From Nafulsella turpanensis ZLM-10 (lineage in GTDB: Bacteria; Bacteroidota; Bacteroidia; Cytophagales; Cyclobacteriaceae), in contig NZ_ANNU01000066.1 of assembly GCF_000346615.1 (NCBI RefSeq), positions 1 to 37,519 of the forward strand: DNA of 37,519 nucleotides. Reading direction: 5' to 3'. The notes beneath the pieces were generated by a model. The model made no database searches. It was not told the origin of the DNA and worked only from the letters and a program-made list of their open reading frames with translations. This document shows positions 1 through 12,500 of the stretch, piece after piece. How positions within the stretch are numbered: the stretch's first letter is position 1; the number at the start of each line of letters is the position of its first letter. The position numbers and the translations under genes are program-made.

Positions 1-61
1 CTCCTTGTCTCATAACGTTTCTTTTTGTGTATCGCTATTTCAGGACGGGACAAGTACCCAT

Positions 62-101
62 AAAAAAGCAGGCTGACGAATTTCGTCAGCCTGCTTTTTT
101 T
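62..101. terminator. Bidirectional intrinsic terminator
   Basis: An 11-bp perfect stem (68-78 GCAGGCTGACG with 84-94 CGTCAGCCTGC, 5-nt loop) is flanked by an A-run (62-67) and a T-run (95-101), so it can terminate transcription in both directions. It lies 46 bp beyond the aconitase stop on the minus strand. It could also serve a plus-strand gene ending left of the window. Confidence 0.9.
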
Positions 102-146
102 GGATATTTACAAAAGAGCAATATGCCTGCTTGTTTAAGCAGTGGA

Positions 147-2414
147 TTATGCTCCCTGTTGCTGCTTAATCATGTTCAGTGCAGAACCGGCCCAGAACCA
201 GGCGATTTGCCCTTCGTTATAGGTGTGGTTTGCTTTGAACTCATCTGTTGAACCATCAGCATGGGTAAGCCTTACCGTTAATGGTGTTTCCGGCTTAAAG
301 TTATCCAGACCGAGGATATCAATGGTATCATCTTCCTGTACTTTGTTGTAGTCGCTCGGATCGGCAAAGGTAATGCCCAGCATACCTTGCTTCTTCAGGT
401 TTGTTTCGTGGATACGGGCAAAAGATTTTACCAGAATTACACGAACACCCAGGTGGCGAGGTTCCATTGCCGCATGCTCACGAGAAGAGCCTTCGCCATA
501 GTTGTCGTCCCCTACTACCACTGAGCCTATATTGTTTTTCTTATAGTCACGGGCGGTAGCCGGTACTTCCCCAAACTCACCGGTAAGCTGGTTCTTTACT
601 TTGTTAGTAGCCTCGTTAAAGAAGTTAACAGCCCCAATGAGCATATTATTGGAGATGTTGTCCAGGTGGCCACGATACTTCAGCCATGGTCCGGCCATGG
701 AGATGTGGTCGGTAGTACACTTGCCTTTTGCTTTAATAAGCAGTTTCAGTCCTTTATACAGTTCCGGAGTATTTGGTTTAAAGCCTTCCAATATCTGTAA
801 GCGGTCCGAATCAGGAGCTACTTTAACTTCTACATTCTCGCCATTTTCGGCAGGTGGCTGGTAGCCGGCGTCTTCAACTGCAAAACCTTTGGTTGGCAGC
901 TCAATACCTCTTGGCTCATCCAGCATTACATCCTCACCATTTTCATTCTTAATAGTGTCCTTCATCGGGTTAAAGGTAAGGTCACCGGCAATAGCCATGG
1001 CGGTTACAATTTCCGGAGAAGCTACAAAAGCGTGGGTATTTGGGTTGCCGTCGTTACGCTTGGCAAAATTCCGGTTAAAGGACGTAAGAATAGAGTTTTT
1101 ACGTGAAGGATCCTTCATGTGGCGCGCCCACTGGCCAATACAAGGTCCGCAGGCATTAGCAAGGACTACACCACCCATGCCTTCGAATACCTGCAGCAGT
1201 CCGTCGCGTTCAGCCGTATAGCGAACCATTTCGGAACCTGGCGTTACGGTAAATTCCGATTTTGCCTTCAGCTTTTTATCTACTGCCTGCTGGGCTACAG
1301 AAGCCGAGCGGGTCATATCTTCGTAAGAAGAGTTAGTACAAGAGCCAATAAGACCTACTTCAAGCTCCTGTGGCCAGCCTTTATCTTTTACTGCCTTGGC
1401 AAACTCAGAAAGTGGCCATGCGGCATCCGGCGTGAAAGGGCCATTGATATGCGGCTCCAGTTCGTCCAGGTTGATTTCAATCAGCTGGTCGAAATATTTC
1501 TCCGGATCGCCATATACCTCCTCATCGGCACGAAGGTTTTCGCTGCGCGCATCAGCTAATTTAGCCACATCGGCACGGTCAGTTGCCTCCAGGTATTCGC
1601 GCATTTTGTCGCTGTAGTTAAAGAGCGAGGTAGTTGCACCAATTTCGGCCCCCATATTACAAATGGTACTCTTACCCGTACAGGAAATAGAATCAGCACC
1701 TTCGCCAAAGTATTCTACAATATAGCCGGTACCACCTTTTACAGTAAGGATACCTGCTACTTTAAGAATTACGTCTTTGGCACTGGTCCAGCCGCTCATT
1801 TTTCCGGTTAGCTTCACACCAATTACTTTAGGGAACTTAAGCTCCCAGGGCATGCCTGCCATTACATCTACTGCATCGGCACCACCAACCCCAATGGCCA
1901 CCATTCCAAGGCCGCCGGCATTAGGGGTGTGAGAGTCAGTACCAATCATCATACCCCCCGGGAATGCATAATTTTCCAGCACTACCTGGTGGATAATACC
2001 GGCACCTGGCTTCCAGAAGCCTAAGCCATATTTATTAGATACAGAGGAAAGGAAATCATAAACCTCTTTATTTACATCAACTGCTTTCTTAAGGTCCGCT
2101 GCGGCACCGGTTTCGGCCTGAATAAGGTGGTCGCAGTGAACAGTAGAAGGAACCGCAACCTGCTTTTTGCCGGCCTGCATAAACTGCAGCAGTGCCATTT
2201 GGGCGGTGGCATCCTGCATAGCTACGCGATCAGGAGCAAACTCCACATAAGATTTGCCGCGGCCATAAGATTCGGTTGGTGTTCCCTGAGAAAGGTGAGA
2301 GTACAGAATCTTTTCAGTTAAAGTTAGTGGGCGGCCCACTATTTTTCTTGCTGCTTTAATACGATCATCCATCCGATCGTAAACAGCCTTGATCATGTCT
2401 ATGTCAAAAGCCAT
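147..2414 (-). CDS. acn: Aconitate hydratase
   Basis: TCA-cycle enzyme that isomerises citrate to isocitrate via cis-aconitate, using a cytosolic [4Fe-4S] cluster. The 755-residue protein is full length for the mitochondrial-type (ACO2-like) family found in Bacteroidota. The three cluster cysteines are visible at Cys359 (GSCTNS) and Cys422/Cys425 (ACGPCIG), with the same spacing as in mammalian ACO2. DSHTPNAGG lies near residue 160, and the substrate-binding [14 protein letters not shown] motif is in the C-terminal swivel domain. The start at 2414 gives a conventional N-terminus. The gene is monocistronic: a bidirectional terminator follows it and a Bacteroidetes-type -7 box lies about 60 bp upstream. 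No truncation or missing residue was seen. Confidence 0.97.
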   Translation of the reverse strand: MAFDIDMIKAVYDRMDDRIKAARKIVGRPLTLTEKILYSHLSQGTPTESYGRGKSYVEFAPDRVAMQDATAQMALLQFMQAGKKQVAVPSTVHCDHLIQAETGAAADLKKAVDVNKEVYDFLSSVSNKYGLGFWKPGAGIIHQVVLENYAFPGGMMIGTDSHTPNAGGLGMVAIGVGGADAVDVMAGMPWELKFPKVIGVKLTGKMSGWTSAKDVILKVAGILTVKGGTGYIVEYFGEGADSISCTGKSTICNMGAEIGATTSLFNYSDKMREYLEATDRADVAKLADARSENLRADEEVYGDPEKYFDQLIEINLDELEPHINGPFTPDAAWPLSEFAKAVKDKGWPQELEVGLIGSCTNSSYEDMTRSASVAQQAVDKKLKAKSEFTVTPGSEMVRYTAERDGLLQVFEGMGGVVLANACGPCIGQWARHMKDPSRKNSILTSFNRNFAKRNDGNPNTHAFVASPEIVTAMAIAGDLTFNPMKDTIKNENGEDVMLDEPRGIELPTKGFAVEDAGYQPPAENGENVEVKVAPDSDRLQILEGFKPNTPELYKGLKLLIKAKGKCTTDHISMAGPWLKYRGHLDNISNNMLIGAVNFFNEATNKVKNQLTGEFGEVPATARDYKKNNIGSVVVGDDNYGEGSSREHAAMEPRHLGVRVILVKSFARIHETNLKKQGMLGITFADPSDYNKVQEDDTIDILGLDNFKPETPLTVRLTHADGSTDEFKANHTYNEGQIAWFWAGSALNMIKQQQGA

Positions 2415-2475
2415 TTTATAAAAATTTTATCGTTTAAAAGTACTCAACCTGTCAACTTAACATTGGTAGGCAGCG

Positions 2476-2483
2476 CAAAGTTA
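2476..2483 (-). promoter_or_regulatory. Candidate -7 box for acn
   Basis: On the minus strand this reads TAACTTTG, a full match to the Bacteroidetes sigma-ABfr -7 consensus TAnnTTTG. It would start transcription about 55 bp before the aconitase ATG. No convincing -33 TTTG was found at the usual 19-bp distance, so the call rests on the -7 box and its position. Confidence 0.45.
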
Positions 2484-2942
2484 CAAAATTTGGCTTATTT
2501 TAAAATTGCCTGCGCTACTTCTGTAGGGAGCCAGGTGATGGCAACCTGCAAAAGAATGAATTTTATTACATTTCAGATTTAAAATCTGAACAGAATGGGA
2601 AAAATTGTAGGGTGACCGTGAGCTGGTAAAACGAGTGAAGGGAGAAGGATAGTGGAGAGGTTGCCTCAGAGGCAGGAAGGGAACTTTGTTTTTTTAGGTA
2701 ATAACTGTTTGAGTATAAGTGGATTGTCCTGCTGGTGGTGAGATTTTACTTTAAAACGGAAGCCAGTCAGCCTAACTTTTTTGATTTGTGGGTGCTTTTG
2801 CTGACTGCAGCGGCATTCATGCAAAGGAATACGATAATACTCAGATGTAGTAATTTCGCTTTAATTCAATTTTTCTAAACGATTATTCAAATCATATTTA
2901 CAGTCTGATTAATTTGATATAGCTGTATCTGCCTTACATGAT
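2484..2942. other. Gene-poor spacer with small inverted repeats
   Basis: About 460 bp with no supportable gene between acn and the adhesin unit. It contains a near-perfect palindrome at 2572-2590 (TTCAGATTTAAAATCTGAA, 9-bp arms around one A). It also has a 6-bp inverted repeat TGCCTC-A-GAGGCA near 2662-2674 and 8-bp arms CAGTCAGC (2764-2771) and GCTGACTG (2800-2807) around a 28-nt loop. The stretch 2634-2661 shows weak 7-bp periodicity (AGTGAAG, GGAGAAG, GATAGTG). The promoter of the downstream operon must lie here, but no clean TAnnTTTG box with -33 element was found. Confidence 0.5.
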
Positions 2943-3509
2943 ATGATTGAAATGAACAATTATAGCTGTTTACTGATAAGAAAAGTTAGCAGGAGCCTCT
3001 CCATGCTGCTTTTGGTCTTTTTTATTTGTACCAGTCTGGCAGCCCAGGAGCAGCCATTGAAGTTAAATGCCAATGTTATAGAACATCCCTGTTCGGGCGA
3101 AGGTCATGTTATTTCACTAAAGGCTGAAGGAGGGAAAGAACCTTATAGTTACAGGTGGAAAGATGGAACAAGTGGAGGTTTCCGGGAAGGTTTGACTTCA
3201 GGTACCTATGAGTGTGTGGTAGAGGATGCCCAGGGGAAGTCTATTAGTAGAGTGTTTAATTTTGCTGCTCAACCAGCCCCGCTTGTGCTGAAATACACTC
3301 AGGAAAAAGCAGCAGAAAACTTGGCCAGCCTTTCGTTGCAGGTAACAGGAGGCAAAGTGCCCTATACTTATTACTGGTTTGGTCCGGGCTTAGATACAGA
3401 AGCGATGAGAAACACCTCTTCCCACTCAGGTTTACCTGCCGGTACTTTTCATATAATTGTGAAGGATGCCAGTGAGTGTTCGGAAAATATCACTGTCACT
3501 ATTAAGTAA
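2943..3509 (+). CDS. Small secreted protein with SprB-type repeats
   Basis: A 188-residue predicted secreted protein. A signal peptide is clear: basic N-terminus, hydrophobic run SMLLLVFFICTSLA, and likely cleavage after AAQ. An in-frame ATG at 2952 is an equally possible start. The mature part holds two SprB/Ig-like repeats (about residues 55-105 and 125-188), each with the pattern GG-x-PY-x-Y-x-W and a later GTY/GTF...V-x-DA. It has no T9SS C-terminal sorting domain. The gene lies 12 bp before the giant adhesin gene, so the two are probably co-transcribed. Its mature start (VIEHPCSG) resembles that of the neighbour (NIKHPCDG), suggesting paralogous N-terminal modules. The function is unknown; an accessory or partner of the large protein is an inference. 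Confidence 0.8.
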   Translation: MIEMNNYSCLLIRKVSRSLSMLLLVFFICTSLAAQEQPLKLNANVIEHPCSGEGHVISLKAEGGKEPYSYRWKDGTSGGFREGLTSGTYECVVEDAQGKSISRVFNFAAQPAPLVLKYTQEKAAENLASLSLQVTGGKVPYTYYWFGPGLDTEAMRNTSSHSGLPAGTFHIIVKDASECSENITVTIK

Positions 3510-3521
3510 AACCTGTAAGCT

Positions 3522-6500
3522 ATGAAGCATTTCTACTTTAAGAACTTTTTTACGCTTATCTTCATCCTAACAGGATTTACTGCATTTAGCCAGGTACCTG
3601 TTTTCGAGATAAATAATATTAAGCATCCCTGCGATGGCCAGTCTAATGGTTCATTTGAGGTGTTGGTAACTGCAGGAGCACCTGAATTTAGCCTCTATGT
3701 TTTTGGTAGCAGAAATGGGCAGGCGATAAATGGAGTTCCTATTACACAGGGAGAGCCATTTGTAGTGGATCAGATGAACCCGGGGAACATTCTTGTGGTA
3801 GTCTCTAACTCTGCCGGACAGGCTTCATCTAACAATGTGTCATTAGTTGCCACCAGTGCTGTTTCTATTGATGATTATGTACTAACCCATAACACCTGTC
3901 AGGATGAAACTCCCTCTGGAGGTATTTCTCTTTCGGTAAGTGGAGGAACTGGTAATTATAGTTATTCTTTCGATGGCGGAAACACTTTTGTTTCTCTACC
4001 AATAAGAAATTTAGCAGGCGGAGAATATACCTTAACTGTTTTTGATGAAGGAACAAGTTGTTCTGATGAAATTACCTTCACTATTGATGATCAGCTTTCC
4101 CTTACAACAATCAATCCCGCACCATTATGTTCAGATGAAGGATTAATAGATTTAACAGCCTATGCTACTCCCTCTGTAAACGGGGGAGAATTTACATTTA
4201 CAGGAGAAGGAGTTTCAGGAAATAATTTTGATCCTTCAGCGGTTGTTTTTGATGAAGGCTCTGCTTCATCTTCTGTGTCTGTAAATGTATTTTATGAGGT
4301 AAATGGCTGTTCTACAACCGAAACTATTGTAATTACCGTAAACGAAGTGCCTAATCCTCCTACTCCGGCGGCTGTCATTTCCCCGGTTTGCGAAGATACC
4401 GATGCACCAGTAGTTACTCTGGAAGGCGAAAACATCCTTATCTATTCCGATGCAGCCCTTACTACCCAGGTAGGGAGCGGCAACACTTTCGATCCTGAGT
4501 CAGATCCTGCCTTTTCAACAGCTACAGGAGGCATAGCCTTTACTTATTATGCTACTCAGCAGCTCAATGGTTGTACCAGTGAGGCTTTTCCTTTTCACAT
4601 TCCCGTTATTGAAAACCCTGAAGCGGTTTTTGCGACCAATGCTTTGGAAGTATGCCAGAATGAGGATGCTGCCCTGCGGGTAAACCTTAGCGGAGTAGCC
4701 CCTTATGAGCTAACCTATGAAGCAAATGGAGAAGAAACCACTGTAACAGGTATTAATGAGGATTTTTATCTGATTTCATTTGACAGCCTCCAGGCAAATG
4801 TAAGCGTTAAGCTTATAAATATTAAAGGAAGTACCGGTTGCGAGCAGGCTCTTTCAGAAACTGCCACCATTACTGTTAATGCGCTTCCTGCCGTTACCCT
4901 GGCTGCCTTTAGCGATGTATGTGACAAAGACCCTGCCTTTGCTTTGTCCGGCGGTACACCTGCTGGTGGTACTTACAGTGGTAAAGGGGTAGATAGCAGC
5001 ACAGGCTGGTTCAATCCTGCTGATGCAGGGGAGGGCGACCATATTATTACCTATACCTATACCGACGCCAATGGCTGTACCAATTTTGCAGAATCTACCC
5101 TTACTGTAAATCCGCTGCCTGAGGTGACTTTAGCCGGCTTTGCAGATGTTTGTGCAGAGGATAAGCCTTTTGAATTAAGCGGAGGCACTCCTGCCGGTGG
5201 TGTGTATTCCGGTCCTGGTGTTGTGGATTCTCTGGGCACCTACTTTTTTAAACCATTCGCAGTAGAAGCAGGCACTCATTCAATTACTTACACTTACACA
5301 GTTGATTCCTCCAGCTGTGAAAATTCTGCTCAAAATACGATTACGGTAAACCCCATGAGGGCTCCGGTTCTAAACCTGAAGGTGAGTGAAACAGAGGTTT
5401 GTGCAGGCAACAGTGTAACCTTTTCGGCTGATGTTACGGACGGAGGTACCAATCCTACTTATAACTGGTACCTGAATGGAGAGCTGGTGGCCGATAATAA
5501 TACCGACACTTATACTTTCGAGCCCAAAGATGGAGATGAGGTTTACCTGGAATTTACACAGGGTACCTTAGATTGTGGAACAGGCGAAACAGTGTTAAGT
5601 CCTGTGCAGGCCATTACCGTAAATGAGCAGCCAACTGCCAGTATTGCCGAAGATGCAACCATCTGCGAAGGTGGCGACGCAACGCTTACTCTCAACTTTA
5701 CAGGAACTGCACCATTTTCAGTGCAGTATTCGAATGGAACAGATACCCTAACTCTTGCAAGTGCAATTGCTTCAATGGAGCTGACGGTTAGCCCTGCTGT
5801 TACCACTACCTATACGATTATAAGTGTGGCAGATGAAAAGTGCAGCCGAACAGTTGCCGGAGAATCAGCTACCATTACAGTAAATGAAAGTTCAATACCA
5901 CTGGTGAACATTACACCAGTTTCTGCTGAAGTGTGCCAAGGTGCTGAAGTAAACTTTACCGCTTCTGCTACCAATGCAGGTACGGATGCTACGTATACCT
6001 GGTTTGTAAATGAGCTAGCAGTGCTCAGCGGAATTAATGAAACAGCTTATACCTACTCACCGGCAGATGGCGATACAGTTTACGTTCAGCTGACGCAGGG
6101 AACCATTGAATGTGGAACAGGCGAAACTGTAAATTCCAACAAAGCAGGCATAAAAGTTGAATCTGCTCCAGATGTCACCTTTACCGGCCCGGCCACTGTT
6201 TGCCTGGCTGAGGTGCCGGTAAGCTACAGCCCGACAGTAGCAGGGGGAACCTTTAGTTCCAGTGTGGCAGGTGTTATTTCTGCTGAAGGAAACTTTAGCC
6301 CCGATACTGCCGGCCTGTATACTATATATTATAGTATCACTTCCACACTTGGCTGCTCTTCGATTGATTCAATGAGTGTACAGGTAAATCCTGTCGATGC
6401 TGTTTCGGTTGAGCTGTCAGTTGATCAGGCAGAGGCCTGCGGCACCACGAACGAATTTGTCTTTAACGCCAGCATAACCAATGGAGGAGATAATCCGGGA

Positions 6501-9500
6501 ATTCGCTGGTTCATCGATGGGGTAGAGCAGAAAGGTGAAACGGAAGCTACATTTACCGTTGCGAACCCTCCTTCCGATTCTGTTTACAATGTAAGCGTTG
6601 CAGTTACGCAGGACAATTCTACAATGCTTTGTGGAAATGGCGCTACAGTAACTGATAATGAATCAATTACGGTTTATCAGTCTCCGGTTGCTACATTAAG
6701 CACCACCGATGCCACTACTATTTGTAAGGGAGAAAGCATCAGCCTGCAATTTAACTTTAGCGGGACTGCACCTTTCGAACTAGCCTATACGAATGGAACA
6801 GATACCACTTCGCTGAGTGGAATTACAGAAAATATCTTATCTGTTTCAGTGCAACCATCTGAAGGCCAGGTGTATAGGGTTGTTTCTTTTGCCGATGCCA
6901 GCAGCTGTACAACCAGCTTTAGTGGCGAAGTAAATGTTAGCGTAAATGATGTACCTGCCGGAGTACCTGCAAATTTACAGGCCACGACAATCGCGTGTAG
7001 CGAAATTTCCGTAGGGTGGGACGGTACAGTGAATTCTCAGGCCTATCAGATTCGCTGGTCAGCAGACCCTGCTTTTGAAAGCGGTGTAGGTTCCGATACT
7101 GTTTCGGTAACAACTGCTACCATCAGTGGCCTGAGCGGAGGAGCCACGTATTATATTGAGGTAACTGCTCTTAATGCTTGCGGAGCTGCAGAAAATAGTG
7201 CAGTGACCAATGTTACTCTGCCTGAAACTGTGGCAGCACCGGAAAATATCACCATTACAGAAGAAAATTGCGATGGCTTTACCGTAGCCTGGAATAAAGT
7301 GGCTGGTGCAGAGAGTTATGCACTCGATCTTGCAACAGATGCTGCTTTTGAAAATTTTGTCGAAGGGTACAATGCCTTCAGTACAACTGATACCACGGAA
7401 TTAGTGAATGGGTTAGAGCCGGTTAATTATTACCTGCGCCTGCGTTCAATCGATAGCTGCGGCATTAGCCAGAACAGTGTGGTGGTGCAGATAGACCTGA
7501 GTAAATATGTAATGGACAGCCTGAGCGCGAGCATTACATCTGTAAAATGTGCAGACGATTCTACCGGTAGTATTTCGGCACTCGTGGCTTATTATAATGA
7601 GCTGGCAGTTGAGGCAGATGAAACGACCTTCACCTTCCTGTGGAATACTGGCGCCACAACCAGCCGTATAGATAATCAGCCAGCAGGCGAGTATTGGGTG
7701 GAAGTGACGAATGTGGCCGGATGCAGCATACGTGATACATTCGAGATTACACAACCACAGCCAATCGTGCTGGAGGTGAATCAGGAAGATGTAAGCTGTT
7801 TTGGTGACAGCACAGGTACGGCTACTGTTAGCATCAGTGGAGGAGTGGAAGATTATTCTATTGTGTGGACGAACAGTAATGCAGAAGTTCTTGCGACCGA
7901 TACCTCCCACATTTATCAGCTTGCTGCTGGTAAGTATTTTGTGAATGTAACAGATGCCAATAGCTGTGTTGCCCGCGATAGTGTTACTATCACCCAACCG
8001 GAGCAGTTAATTCTTACTGTTGATAATATCCAGAATGTTAGCTGTCCTTCCGACAGCACCGGCAGTATTTCAGTAAGTGTAGCAGGTGGTGCAGGAAGCT
8101 ACCGTTACGTTTGGCATACTCTTTCCGTGGCGGAAGATCAGTTTACGGTAAGCAATCTTCCTGCTGGTAATTACCCACTTACGGTATACGATGCCCTCAA
8201 CTGTAGCATTAGCGATACCCTGCAAATTTCATCGACCCACCCTCCGGTAGTGGTAAATTTAGGGCCGGATCGCTGCGAAACAGAATCAGCTGTTTTAGAT
8301 GCAGGATTTGATATAGCCGATTATGCGATAAGCTGGAGTACAGGGGAAACTACGCAGACCATTACCGTTACAGAAAGTGGAAGTTATGCTGTAGAAGTAA
8401 GCAGCCGCAGCAGTGGATGCGTAGGCACCGATACCGTCAACATTAATATAGGAGAACCGATTGCAGCCAGTGTTGAAATTGACCTACTGGAAGATGAAAG
8501 CTGCAGCGGAACAGAATTTGTAGTCGTGGCGAATGCACAAAATGCAGGCGCGGCCCCCGATTATCAGTGGTATTTAAATACCAAGAGAGTAGGGGTAAAC
8601 AGCGATACACTCAGGCTCACCAACTTTGCGGAAGGCGATACCATCCATGTAGTCGTGCAGCCTGATGTCAGCAGTAGCTGTGTGGCTGCAGAAAATGCGG
8701 GCGATACACTCATCATCAGCACACCATGGCTACAGGCACCTGTTATTGAAGCAGCACAGCTGGAAGTGTGTGGTGAAGAAACCATTAGCGTGGTGGCAGA
8801 AGGCGAAAACATCCGCTGGTATCTGAATGCTATCAGTGAAGAAACATTCCTGCAGCAGGGAAATACCCTTAGCTATACAACTGCAGAAGTCGCCGACACC
8901 ATTTACCTGCTGGCAACCCAGCAGCTGGGCAGCTGTAATCCTGGCCGGGCCGATACCCTTGAAGTAATCATCAGGAGTACGGTAGCACCGGTAATACCGG
9001 AGGATATTACCCGCTGTGGTAATGAACCCCTGCCGGTAATAGTGGCAGAAGGCGAAAACATTCGCTGGTATGCCGATGCGGCCCAAAGCCTGTTTATTAA
9101 TGAAGGAAGTACTCTGGAGCTGACCGCTCTTACCGGTAGCGACAGGATAACTACCGATACTACTTTCTATGCAAGCCAGACCATTAACGGCTGTACCAGC
9201 CTGGTGGATAGTGTAACTATTACGACCCTGGCCACACCGGTAGTAAACTTAGGCCCCGACATTGTTCGATGCAGCCCTGCTGAGGTGGTACTGAATGCCG
9301 GCTACAATCCCGCCGATGGCTATTTCATTGAGTGGATCAATACAGGTGCAACTACTCAAACCGATACGGTTAGTCAGACCGGAAATTATAGAGTAAGAGT
9401 AACTCATATCGAATCCGGCTGCTCAGCTGAAGATGAGGTGGTGGTTACCATTTCCGAAGAGATTAGCTCACGCGTAGACATAAATGCCCTGAGTGAAATA

Positions 9501-12500
9501 AACTGTGGAACAGAAAGTCTGCAGTTAGAGGCTGGAGTAGTAAATAATGGTGAAAATCCAACCTACACCTGGTTCCTGAATGGTACCCTGCTGGAAGGTG
9601 AAACCGGCGCTGTTTTAACGCTTAGCAATTATGCCGATCAGGATTCAGTAAGCGTAAGTGTAAATGTGGACCTGGAATGTGCGACAGAAAATCCCGTTAG
9701 CAATTACTTTAATATTGAAATGCCGGAGCTTGCTCCCGTAACATTGAGTAGTACTGCTGAAACAGTTTGTATAGGCGAGGCTAACCCTGAATTTACAGCC
9801 TCGAACATGCTTGAAGGAAGTGTGATCCGCTGGTACAAAGGAGCGGTACATGCCGATAGCCTTGTAGCAGAAGGAACAAGTACTTATACTCCAGAGGTTA
9901 GCGAGGCAGGTACCTATACGTACCTCGTAACCCAGACCACAGAACGTTGTGGAACCAGTGAAGCTGCCAGCATGGATTTAACCATCAATGGCGATGCAGA
10001 CTGCGCCCCTGCGTGTGATTTTACACCTACAGCCAGTATCGAAATACTGCCGGGAACAGTCCTTTGTGAAGATATTACCACCATTAGCCTTCGTGCCGAT
10101 ACCGTAGAGGTAGGGCCGAATGCCAGCTATACCTGGTTTTATGAAGGAACAGAAATAGGAACCGGAATTACATTCGATTATAGCAGGGCAGAAGGTTTTA
10201 CCGATGGAGCTGAAGTAAGCCTGCTTGTAAATATCAATGATGAAGCTAATGCCTGCAACGGCGTGGAAACGATAGAACAGAGCGTAGCACTAAGCATTAG
10301 CAGCCAGGTGCAGGCGACTCTCTCAATCAATCCGGTAGACCCTGTCTGCTTAAGTAGCGAAGGCCAGGTGACCTTTAATGCCACCGGCACCTACATCGAC
10401 TGGAGAGCCCAGGGACTGGTAACTAATCTTAGCTGGTACCTCGATGGTGTACTGATGCAGACAGCCACGCTGGAACCAGAAAGCAGCGAAGCCGCCCTAA
10501 GCTTCAGTATCGCTATTAGTGAACTGACGGAAAATAGCCGCCTGGAGCTGATGGCGGAGCTGGATGAGAGCCTTGCCTGCGTTTTAGCACCAGGTACGGC
10601 AGAGTACCAGATTCCTGTAGCAGAAGCTCTTGCGCCGAGCGTTAGTTTAAACAGCTCTGCCGGTGCAGATGGTGTATGCCCCGATACTAGCATCAACTTT
10701 ACGGCTGTAGCAACAAACGCAGGAGAGGAGCCGGTTTATACCTGGTATGTACAGAAAGAAGGAGAAGTGGCTGTAGAAATGCAGAGTGGACTTTCCAATG
10801 CCTATACACATAATAATCCGGCGGCGAATGCACAGGTATGGGTAACCATTACTACAGATGCCGAAACCAATCTGTGTTTTTCTGCCAAAGAAGCTACTTC
10901 AACTGCCTATACTATTGTCATCAAATCTGAAGAGGATTGTGCTGACGGCGGCGGAGGCGGTGAATTTAACTGTAATGCCTTTAGCATTGAACTGTTACAG
11001 AAAGATGAGCCAAGCTGCGGTGAGAACAATGGTTACCTGAAGTATGCAGTGAGCGGAGGTGTATCACCTTATACAGTTCGCTATACCTTTACTGAAACCA
11101 GCATACCTGAGGTACTCCATGGCGATGTGGTGGAAGTGGATATAGAGAACATCCCGGCCAACACTTACGGGTCTTTATCTATCGTGGATGCAGCAGGTAA
11201 TTCCTGCTCACTAGATAGCATCAGCCTGCCAATGGCACCGCGCATCTCCGCAACTTTAACCAAAGCAGCTAATGGAGACGTTACCTGCCACGGAGAGGAA
11301 ATGGGTAAAGCAAGGCTTGAAATTACAGGCGGTAATGAGCCTTTCCAGTATAAAATTTCTGAGGAAGAAGGCTGGGTTACTGTGCCTGGTCGTCTGCTCG
11401 ACTTCAATAACCTTCCTGCCGGTCTTAATACCGTTCTGGTAAGGGATAACGAGGGAGACGAATGTATGACCTCGGCCACTGTCGAAATTATGAGCCTGTA
11501 TCCGCCGCTGGAAATTGTAAGCTTCGATACCGAAGATGCCAATTGCAACGACGACATGGGTAAAATCTGGATTAATGAGATTGAGGGTGGCAATGGAGGT
11601 CCTTACAGGATAAAACTGCAGAATGAGCAGAGCTTCCGCGACTTTGACCCATCGGTACCATTTGAGGGTCTTATCCGTGGACAGTACAATGTTGTGGTAA
11701 CAGATGGAACATGTGAAATTACCCGCGAAATTAGAGTGGGTTCTCCTGGTCTGATAGCGATTGACTATGAATTAATACCATACGATTGCGAAAACCCAGG
11801 CCTCAAAGCAGGCTTATATGCGAGCATTAATCCAGACTTAACAGAGGTTGAAGGAGAATTTGAAGCCTCTATCTCCAAAAGGAATGAGACCGGTGAATAT
11901 GTGGTGGTGCCTGGGCTTGAAGCCATTCGCTTTACGCAGGGCGAGCTGTACCAGTATGGAATGGAAAATGGGACTTACTCCATAGAAGTGCGCAATGTGG
12001 ACCGTAAAGGCTGTCCTGAGAATATCAGTGGTATTGTCATTGAAGACTCTGAAATGCCAAGTGCGATTACCTTCACCCATACACCGGAACATATCTACTG
12101 TGTAGATGCAGTGGGAGGAGTAACAGTAACCGAGCTTTCAGGGGCGCGGAATGCGGCCTACATTATCAGTATTTACCAGAATGACCGCCTGGTAAGAGAG
12201 CGGACCATTGAAAATGCAGAGTATGTCGTAAATAATGGTAAGGAAGGTGTTTACCGGATATCAGATTTACCTGCCGGTATTTATCGAATGATGGTGAGCC
12301 AGGAGCAGGGTGGCTGTGAAGGCATTGAAACTTCAGAGCCTGTTGCTTTCCGGATTGAGGAGAACCCAAGCATGTTGTATGCCGAAGTGGTGGAGAAGAC
12401 AAAATCCTTCCCGGAAAGAGGCTCCGCTAAGCTGAAACTGGCGGTACAAACCAATAGTGGGCAGGAGCCTTACCTGAGCAGTATCTATCTCGTCGAACCG

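Noticed and set aside
7446-7997. Long antisense reading frames inside the giant adhesin gene
   Set aside because: Several minus-strand frames of 60-183 codons are shadows of its biased codons. They show no family match, start context or promoter.
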